A program made the position numbers and the translations under genes. Source: Parvibaculum sp040390855 (GTDB taxonomy: Bacteria > Pseudomonadota > Alphaproteobacteria > Parvibaculales > Parvibaculaceae). Taken from it: a DNA stretch of 64,000 bases. The notes beneath the pieces are model-generated. The model had not been told where the DNA came from. It saw nothing but the letters and a program-made list of their open reading frames with translations, and searched no databases. Of the stretch, positions 57,936 through 64,000 are shown one piece after another; position 1 is the first letter of the stretch, and every line of letters begins with the position of its first letter. The stretch is from NCBI GenBank assembly GCA_040390855.1, contig JAZJXO010000009.1, positions 1 to 64,000 on the forward strand, in the 5' to 3' direction.

Positions 57936-58946
57936 TTACTTCCGCATCTCCGCAATCAGATTGTCTGTATAAACCTTCCGCCCATTCGTATTGAGATGAA
58001 GCTGCGTGTTATAGAATTTGGCTCTATCCATAAACCCGTCCTCACGCGCACCGATTAGCGGCACATTGAGCGCCGCAACGTCAGCGCGGAATGACGCATC
58101 CGCTTTCCGCCAGCTCTCGTCCACCTCCCCTTCGATGAGATAGGGTACATAGGCGAGAGAGACTTTGACTGATCGTGCCTTCATCGCAGCGATGAACGTC
58201 GCAAGCACTTGCGCCTGCGCTGCGCAGATTCCGTCAGGCAAGGACGATGCAATTGCCATTCCCTCGAAATGGGCACCCTCGTTCATCTCTATCATGCCGT
58301 GATCATCAATATTATAAGCTGAATAGACAAAACTCTTTGTTCGCTTCACCCCCGAAAGATAGCGAGAAAATATCTCATCGTCCGGCGCGAGAGAATCAAG
58401 CCGGTCGAGCATCCGTTCCGGATTGATCACGGTCCGCACATAGTTTGTCAATATGTCAACGGCGAGACTCGGGCTGCCGGAATTGAAGACAATACCCACA
58501 CGCGTCATAAAAGACAGACGGTCGAAATCTGAATGATCCCAGGCAAGCGTATTGTCGAGTTGCCAGTCTGTCCATTGTCCGTTATTGCAGGCGTAATAAG
58601 GTTGCTCCAGTGTCAGGATCACATTGTCGCCATGCTGGGCAAGGCGTGATGCTTCTTCGAGTATGCGGTCTAGCCGCAGTCCGGCATGAAGTCCCGCGTT
58701 CATCACCGGTACGTTGAGTTCGTGCGACATGCGTGCCGCATCAACATTGAAGAGCGTACTGGAGCCGCCGACAAAAATAATCTTGGGTGAGGGAAGGGCA
58801 GCGGCTTCATAACGTTTGATCACTATCAACTCGTGCACCCAATACTCCGCTTTAATCGGTCCAGGCACATACAGGACTACGGCAAAATAAGCGCAGATGA
58901 CAGCCGCTGTGGAGAGTGAGAATTTCAGGAGATAGCGGTTCATCAA
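57936..58946 (-). CDS. SGNH-like membrane-anchored protein, MBOAT partner
   Basis: 336-residue protein: one N-terminal membrane segment (about 9-28), then an SGNH-like periplasmic domain. Block I reads FVGGSSTLFN (Ser62 the possible nucleophile); the C-terminal block is NTQLHLNTNGRKVYT, with the His but not the usual preceding Asp of the D-x-x-H motif. AlgJ/AlgX- and DltD-like partners of MBOAT acyltransferases have this layout. It begins 6 bases after the MBOAT stop, so both are one operon that may O-acylate a polysaccharide or cell-wall component. Confidence 0.75.
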   Translation of the reverse strand: MMNRYLLKFSLSTAAVICAYFAVVLYVPGPIKAEYWVHELIVIKRYEAAALPSPKIIFVGGSSTLFNVDAARMSHELNVPVMNAGLHAGLRLDRILEEASRLAQHGDNVILTLEQPYYACNNGQWTDWQLDNTLAWDHSDFDRLSFMTRVGIVFNSGSPSLAVDILTNYVRTVINPERMLDRLDSLAPDDEIFSRYLSGVKRTKSFVYSAYNIDDHGMIEMNEGAHFEGMAIASSLPDGICAAQAQVLATFIAAMKARSVKVSLAYVPYLIEGEVDESWRKADASFRADVAALNVPLIGAREDGFMDRAKFYNTQLHLNTNGRKVYTDNLIAEMRK

Positions 58947-58952
58947 CCTCTC

Positions 58953-60464
58953 CTAGAATTGGAAATATAAAAATTCGGATACGCGGTGCGGTGACATTCC
59001 GACGAGCGCAATGGCAAAGAGAACGGCTATTGGAAGCCACGTCCATGCCCGCTCCGGTGCCCAATGCCAACCCGCAAACAGGCGTAGGGGAGCTTCCACC
59101 TTCTCATAAGCAGGATCAAAGTCGCGCATGAACTCCTGTGTATTGGGGAGGAGGAAGACAGCAAGCAGGCCGAGAATCACGAGCACCAAATCATTGTCGG
59201 ACAAGCCGCTGATAGCGAAGACCTTGTGGGCAGACAGGCCCGCGCCGCCGAACATACCGTTCAGCATCACTTGCGCTGACTGAAAGGTTTCGGCGCGGAA
59301 GACCACCCACGCGACCACAACGCTGATGAAGGTGAGGAGTCCGGAGGCAAAGACGCCGAGCCGCCGATAGCAGTTCGTCTTCCAGCCAAACCGTGCGCGC
59401 AAGGCACGAAAGCCGTGATTGGTGATGAGGTAAAGCCCGTGCAGGGCACCCCAAGCCACAAAGGTCCAGGCCGCACCATGCCATAATCCGCCGAGTAACA
59501 TGGTCAGGAACAGATTGATATAGCGTCGCCGCTTGCCCTTCCTGTTGCCCCCCAAGGGTATGTAAAGATAGTCGCGTAAAAAAGTTGAGAGCGTTATATG
59601 CCAGCGCCGCCAAAATTCGATAATGTTTACGGCCTTGTAGGGCGATGCGAAATTGAGCGGCAGTTTGACGTTGAACATGCGCGACAGGCCGATGGCCATG
59701 TCCGAATAGCCCGAGAAATCAAAATAGAGTTGCAGTGTATAGGCGAGCGCGCCGACCCATGCTTCGATAAGGGCAGGCTCGCCGCCATTCAGTGTCGTCG
59801 AGAAAATCGGTGTGGAGACAAGCGCCAGTCTGTCAGCAATCAGCACTTTCTTAATGAGGCCAATGGCAAAAATGGTGAGGCCGATAGAAATATTCGCCGA
59901 CGAAATTCTGTAGGTTTCCGGCCTTTCGAACTGCGGGATCATCTGCTTGTGATGTAGGATTGGGCCCGCGATCAGATGCGGAAAATATGTCACGAAGAGC
60001 AGGTAATGCGCGAAATTATATTCAGACGCCTGGCCCCGATAGGCATCAACCAGAAAAGCGATTTGCGTGAAGGTGAAAAATGAAATGCCAAGCGGCAGCA
60101 GGATCGCGTCCATATGGAGCGGCACGCCGATAAGCACCGCAATTGAAGCGCCGAAAAAATTGGCATACTTGTAATAGCCGAGAAGCACGAGGTTGCTGGC
60201 AACAGCGAAGGTAAGCAGCGCGAAATGCGCGCGCGGTGACATCGTTTTGCCGTTGCGGCTGATGAAATAGCCCGCCGTAAAGTTGAAGACAATCGAAGCG
60301 AGCAGCAAGCTGACGAATTCGACATTCCACCAGCCATAGAAAAAGAGCGACGCGGCGCCGAGCCATGCTGCTGCAAGCTTCGAACTTCTCACGCCGATGA
60401 GAAAGAATCCTGCAAACGTGACAGGAAGAAACCCCAGCAGAAAAGGTAGTGAATTGAAAAGCAT
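58953..60464 (-). CDS. MBOAT-family O-acyltransferase (AlgI-like)
   Basis: About 503-residue multi-span inner-membrane protein. Hallmarks: FFYGWWN near the N terminus, FFTFTQIAFLVDAYRG, FDFSGYSDMAIGLSRM, EFWRRWHITLSTFLRDYLYIPLGGNRKG and the catalytic His in LWHGAAWTFVAWGALHG. AlgI and DltB move acetyl or D-alanyl groups across the membrane to a periplasmic partner. The ATG starting MLFNSLPFLL is family-typical; the frame is open 41 codons upstream. No alginate, cellulose or dlt genes are near, so the acylated polymer is unknown. Confidence 0.92.
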   Translation of the reverse strand: MLFNSLPFLLGFLPVTFAGFFLIGVRSSKLAAAWLGAASLFFYGWWNVEFVSLLLASIVFNFTAGYFISRNGKTMSPRAHFALLTFAVASNLVLLGYYKYANFFGASIAVLIGVPLHMDAILLPLGISFFTFTQIAFLVDAYRGQASEYNFAHYLLFVTYFPHLIAGPILHHKQMIPQFERPETYRISSANISIGLTIFAIGLIKKVLIADRLALVSTPIFSTTLNGGEPALIEAWVGALAYTLQLYFDFSGYSDMAIGLSRMFNVKLPLNFASPYKAVNIIEFWRRWHITLSTFLRDYLYIPLGGNRKGKRRRYINLFLTMLLGGLWHGAAWTFVAWGALHGLYLITNHGFRALRARFGWKTNCYRRLGVFASGLLTFISVVVAWVVFRAETFQSAQVMLNGMFGGAGLSAHKVFAISGLSDNDLVLVILGLLAVFLLPNTQEFMRDFDPAYEKVEAPLRLFAGWHWAPERAWTWLPIAVLFAIALVGMSPHRVSEFLYFQF

Positions 60465-61026
60465 CGTTCTGGCGCTTTTTGTGAATCCCTGAACGCGGAT
60501 GCTCAGGCTGAGTCCATGGGAGTTTAGGGGGAGTGCCGCCATTCTGCCTAGGGGCGATATTTTTATTCCAGACCTTGCGTCAGTCACAGACGCTCGAATG
60601 GCAACGCAGACATCTAAAAATTAGTACACAGATTTAACTAAATTGCAATTCACCCGCGTCTCTTCATTGGGAAGAGCGTGGCGACGCCGCATTATCGCTT
60701 GCTCGGTGATAATAGGTTGCTTCGCTATTGCTCGCACTAACGACCGAATACGAAAGCGAAGAACCATCTTATCTGACTTGCTCGGGGGATGAGCTTAAAC
60801 TGAAAAAGATAGCTATCCCTATCTGAGTATTTATCTTGATTAGGTGCTCTCGAAACAAACCAAGAAGTGCCGACGATCTCGACATGGAAATGCCTGATTT
60901 CTTGCCGAAATCGCCCGGATTTATGAGCCTCTTCGATCTCCGAGTTTTCTTATGCCCGCCATATTTTCTCCCTCTCCCATAGCGAGGATGAGGCCCTATA
61001 TTTTTCCTTGAGCCGTATACGGAACA
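60465..61026. other. Gene-free, AT-richer gap of about 560 bases
   Basis: No coding frame of convincing composition. The first 125 bases are GC-rich and may hold the MBOAT promoter; the rest is visibly AT-richer than flanking genes. Only a small dyad AGATAG-N6-CTATCT (60807-60824) stands out. No tRNA-like structure was recognised. Confidence 0.6.
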
Positions 61027-63060
61027 TCAAACAGGCAGCGAGATCGTCACCCGCGTACCGACGCCCTCGGTACTTTCGATCTTCAGCGTCCCGCCATGCA
61101 TCTCGACAAGAGAGCGTGACAGGGCGAGGCCGAGACCCGTACCTTTGTGTTTCTTCGAATGCTGGCTTTCGACCTGCTCGAACGGACGACCGATTTTAGG
61201 CAGCGCGTGAGCCGGAATGCCGATGCCGGTATCAATGACGGTCATTGTGACTTCACGTTCGTTCGCCGCGCTCTCGACGCGAATGTTGCCGCCTGCGGGC
61301 GTAAACTTGATCGCGTTCGACAGCAGGTTGAGCAAGACTTGCTTGATCGCGCGTTTGTCGGCATCGATCACCGGCAACTCGCCAGTGCTGTTGGTGACTT
61401 TGACAGCCGCGATTTCCGCGCGACCGGAAACGAGGCGCAGGCTTTCGTCGATGACTTTCGCAAGGTCGGTCGGTTGCTTTTCCAGCGTCATGCGACCGGC
61501 CTCGATCTTCGACATATCCAGAATGTCGTTGATGAGTTCGAGCAGATGCTGACCGCTCGAATGAATGTCATGCGCATATTCGGAATACTTGGGCGAGCCG
61601 AGCGGCCCGAACATTGCGCCTTCCATAATTTCCGAAAAGCCGATGATCGCGTTCAAAGGTGTGCGCAATTCATGGCTCATATTGGCAAGGAACTCGGATT
61701 TCGACCGGTTGGCGCTTTCGGCGCGCGTCTTTTCCGCCGCGTATTTTTCGGCGAGGTCTACAAGCTGACGCGCCTGATGTTGCAGCTTCAGACGCGATGC
61801 TTCGAGATCGCGCACGGTTTTTTCCAGCGCCGATTTGTTTGTGGTGAGCGCGGATTCCTGAACCTTGATCGCCGTGATGTCGGTGCCGACATTCACGTGT
61901 CCGCCTTCGCTTGTAGGCCTTTCGCTGATCTGCAACCAGCGCCCGCCGGGCAAACGGATTTCCCAGACGCTTTCTTCAAGTCCGCCAGCGCGCGGCCATT
62001 CCGAACCGATACCCGCCTGTGTCATCACATCTTCGAGCGTCGTGCCTTCATGGATGCTGTCATGCGGGACTTGCAGGAATTCGATGAATTTGCTGTTTGC
62101 CGTGACGAGCCGGTTGTCCGCGTCCCACAGCGCAAAGGCCTCGCCGATGCTTTCAATCGCGTCGCGCAACCGGTCATTGGCGCCGTGCTCACGCGCTTCG
62201 GCTCGCTTTTGTTCGGTGATGTCGATGGTGATGCCGACGAGGCGCTCGCCCGCAATGCGTCCGCCGCCCCAGACCTGACCCTTGGCCCGCACCCAGACCC
62301 AGTCGCCATCTGCGTGACGAAGACGAAAGGCCGTATCGTATGAGCGCGAAGGTCGCGACGCCGCGCCGATAATGTCGTCGATGGCGCCGATGTCATCAGG
62401 ATGCGCGAGCTGTTTGATCTCGTTGGGTGAGAGGCGTTTCGATGGTTTGCGAAGACCGAGCATGTCGAACATAGCCGACGACCAATAGACGCGGTTGGCT
62501 GTGAGGTCCCAGTCCCAGATGCCGCAACGTGCGCCGGCAAAGGCCATGTCGAAGCGCAACTGGTTTTCGACAAGCGCCGCTTCCGCTTCCACTTTGCTTT
62601 CACGCAAACGTACAAGTAGCGTCGCGAGCGCGACATAACCGGCCGAGAGGAATGCCGCAAACACAAGCGCGCGCGACAGACCATCCTGCACGAAGATCGC
62701 ACCTGTGATGCCGAACAGCACGGCCCCCGCGAGCACCAGCACGGCGCGCGTCAGCAGGGTCGTTGAGAACAACGGCCGTTTGGTTTTAAATTCACGTTGT
62801 TGCCAGGCCAGCGGTTCGGCCCGGTTGCCGGTTTCAGGAATACTCATACTCACCACATGAGGCAGATCACCTTCTGCCTCGCCCTGATTGTTCCGCGCCG
62901 GATCGAGAGGCGCAGGCATCTGCCGTCGGAACGTCCGTTCAGCCGCAGCCCCACCCGAATCACCGAATGAAATTCGATGATTGAAGGAGGCCCGGCCTTT
63001 GTCCAGCGACGTTTGGCCATTGGCCGGAGCGTCATCGTCGCTTTTTGGTACCCGATGCAT
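61027..63060 (-). CDS. Orphan multi-PAS sensor histidine kinase (PdhS/PleC-like core)
   Basis: About 677-residue kinase. The N-terminal about 95 residues are polar; two membrane segments follow (about 105-150), then PAS/PAC (about 165-290), a second PAS with the PAS_7 pattern ESIGEAFALWDADNRLVTANSKFIEFL, a coiled coil, HisKA with H box FLANMSHELRTPLNAIIGFSEIMEGAMFGPLG and IHSSGQHLLELINDILDMSKIEAG, and ATPase boxes NLLSNAIKFT, DTGIGIP and GTGLGLALS. No response regulator adjoins. Start uncertain: ATG at 63060 (GGTGAG upstream) or TTG at 63114. Confidence 0.9.
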   Translation of the reverse strand: MHRVPKSDDDAPANGQTSLDKGRASFNHRISFGDSGGAAAERTFRRQMPAPLDPARNNQGEAEGDLPHVVSMSIPETGNRAEPLAWQQREFKTKRPLFSTTLLTRAVLVLAGAVLFGITGAIFVQDGLSRALVFAAFLSAGYVALATLLVRLRESKVEAEAALVENQLRFDMAFAGARCGIWDWDLTANRVYWSSAMFDMLGLRKPSKRLSPNEIKQLAHPDDIGAIDDIIGAASRPSRSYDTAFRLRHADGDWVWVRAKGQVWGGGRIAGERLVGITIDITEQKRAEAREHGANDRLRDAIESIGEAFALWDADNRLVTANSKFIEFLQVPHDSIHEGTTLEDVMTQAGIGSEWPRAGGLEESVWEIRLPGGRWLQISERPTSEGGHVNVGTDITAIKVQESALTTNKSALEKTVRDLEASRLKLQHQARQLVDLAEKYAAEKTRAESANRSKSEFLANMSHELRTPLNAIIGFSEIMEGAMFGPLGSPKYSEYAHDIHSSGQHLLELINDILDMSKIEAGRMTLEKQPTDLAKVIDESLRLVSGRAEIAAVKVTNSTGELPVIDADKRAIKQVLLNLLSNAIKFTPAGGNIRVESAANEREVTMTVIDTGIGIPAHALPKIGRPFEQVESQHSKKHKGTGLGLALSRSLVEMHGGTLKIESTEGVGTRVTISLPV

Positions 63061-63116
63061 TTCAGACTCACCCACCAGCCCGTCAGACCCGTCCCGCGCA
63101 GAAAGTGCAAGCAAAC

Positions 63117-64000
63117 TCAGGCAAGCGTCTTCGTCGCGATCTCGAAAACGTCTCTCGATATGCCATCAACACTTGCGATCCGCGTCAGATGCCGTGACAT
63201 CAGCTTACGCCGTTTCGTTTCAAACTGCCGCCAGCTTTTAAACGCACCAAGCAAACGGGCTGCCACCTGCGGGTTCAGTGCATCAAGCTCCAGCACCTTG
63301 TCCGCCACCAGAGCATAGCCTGCTCCGTCGGCCGCATGGAAGCGAAGCTGATTGGCTGTGGCGAAACTTGTGATCAGGGCACGTACTTTATTCGGGTTTC
63401 GTATGGTAAATGCCGGATGCTGCAACAAGCTGTAGACGTTCTCCAATGTGCCGGGCAGGGACGACGTCGCCTGAATGGCCAGCCACTTGTCCATGACGAG
63501 ATGATCGTTTTTCCACTGCTCATAAAACTGGGCCAGCGCCTCGACGCGTTCGGGACAGTCAATATGCGACAGCACACCGAGCGCAGCGATCTGATCGGTC
63601 ATATTGTCGGCTTCACGAAAATGTGTGGCGGTCAGCGCGATCCCCGCATTACCCGGTACGGCAGCGAGATAGGACAGGCAGATATTGCGCAAGCTCCGCC
63701 GTCCGGCATGGGATGCATCCGGACTGTAAGGTCCGTCGATGCGGCAGCGCTCGTAAGCGGCGCGTAGTTCCTTTTCGCAGGTCGTGGCAAGCGTCACGCG
63801 CAGATGTTCGCGCGCAACGTGAATGGCATCAACATCCACATTCTCGCGGATGATCTGCGCGATCGTCTGCTCGCCGGGCAGTTGGATCATTTGCGCGACA
63901 AAATCCGGATCGTATTTTTTCGAGCGCAGCATGTCGCTCATCATATCGGCAAAGGCGTCTCCCTTGCGCAAGCGTCCGCCCGTCTGCACCGCCTGCACCA
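63117..64000 (-). CDS. pepN: Aminopeptidase N, C-terminal part (truncated by window end)
   Basis: The last about 294 residues of PepN, an M1 zinc aminopeptidase; the catalytic HEXXH domain lies beyond the right edge. Visible is the helical ARM-repeat C-terminal domain (DUF3458_C): LPGEQTIAQIIRENVDVDAIHVAREHLR, GRRSLRNICLSYLAA, ADNMTDQIAALGVLSH and TIRNPNKVRALITSF, with NPQVAARLLGAFKSWRQFETKRR near the end. The kinase gene begins close after its stop on the same strand. Confidence 0.93.
   Translation of the reverse strand, partial: VQAVQTGGRLRKGDAFADMMSDMLRSKKYDPDFVAQMIQLPGEQTIAQIIRENVDVDAIHVAREHLRVTLATTCEKELRAAYERCRIDGPYSPDASHAGRRSLRNICLSYLAAVPGNAGIALTATHFREADNMTDQIAALGVLSHIDCPERVEALAQFYEQWKNDHLVMDKWLAIQATSSLPGTLENVYSLLQHPAFTIRNPNKVRALITSFATANQLRFHAADGAGYALVADKVLELDALNPQVAARLLGAFKSWRQFETKRRKLMSRHLTRIASVDGISRDVFEIATKTLA

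Noticed and set aside
1..64000. Search for rRNA, tRNA, CRISPR repeats, insertion-sequence ends and transposases
   Set aside because: None could be supported by reading; the GGATCACCTCCTTT string at 26963-26976 is like a 16S rRNA 3' end but the rest of the rRNA is absent, and it is explained as the complement of a Shine-Dalgarno sequence.

Overview
The window looks like chromosomal DNA of an alphaproteobacterium, most likely Hyphomicrobiales (Rhizobiales) or a close relative. The evidence is the high GC, the run ccmI-ccmE-ccmF-ccmH-degP-response regulator-kinase-glnE, a feuN-feuP-feuQ-like trio, the DUF2849-cysI-DUF934 sulfite reductase cluster, a small phasin, PdhS/DivJ-type orphan kinases and a decayed terminase pair of the gene-transfer-agent type. 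No rRNA, tRNA, CRISPR array, intact prophage or insertion sequence was recognised.

Layout. 0.1-5.5 kb: release factor RF3, a zinc peptidase, D-amino acid dehydrogenase, a phasin behind three dyads, and a lipoprotein. 5.5-13.1 kb (minus strand): sulfite reductase with two helper proteins, an NMT1/ThiY-type ABC importer, two tiny overlapping membrane ORFs and an Uup-like ABC-F ATPase. 13.3-17.8 kb: a PAS protein overlapping a methyl-accepting chemotaxis protein (apparently a split energy-taxis receptor), a class A penicillin-binding protein, and a YcgN protein. 17.9-19.7 kb: remnant terminase genes and a Pro/Ala-rich membrane protein. 19.8-23.5 kb: SDR, two unlike acyl-CoA dehydrogenases and a nitroreductase in one operon.

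23.5-26.6 kb: FeuNPQ-like PepSY protein, response regulator and kinase, then a glycine-zipper lipoprotein. Both ends of this block carry the same 11-bp-period direct repeat (GTTCA-N6-GTTCA), a good candidate for the regulator's own box. 26.7-27.0 kb: a minus-strand minigene with a perfect extended Shine-Dalgarno sequence and its own terminator. 27-35 kb: BrkB-like membrane protein, a conserved protein of unknown role, a CoA-transferase, an orphan PAS histidine kinase and an Hsp70-like chaperone.

35-47 kb: the cytochrome c maturation operon, interrupted by a GH46 chitosanase-like gene, then DegP, a second two-component system and GlnE. 47-54 kb: an operon of two PYROXD2-like flavoproteins plus a GcvT-like folate protein, followed by an EF-hand protein / ECF sigma / putative anti-sigma / periplasmic metal-sensor operon. 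54-64 kb: PuuB- and PuuA-like gamma-glutamyl-polyamine genes, a GH84 (O-GlcNAcase-type) hydrolase without a signal peptide, an MBOAT/SGNH-like O-acylation pair, an AT-richer gap, another orphan PAS kinase, and the 3' end of pepN running off the right edge.

All functional calls come from reading motifs, lengths and gene order. No database search was possible.
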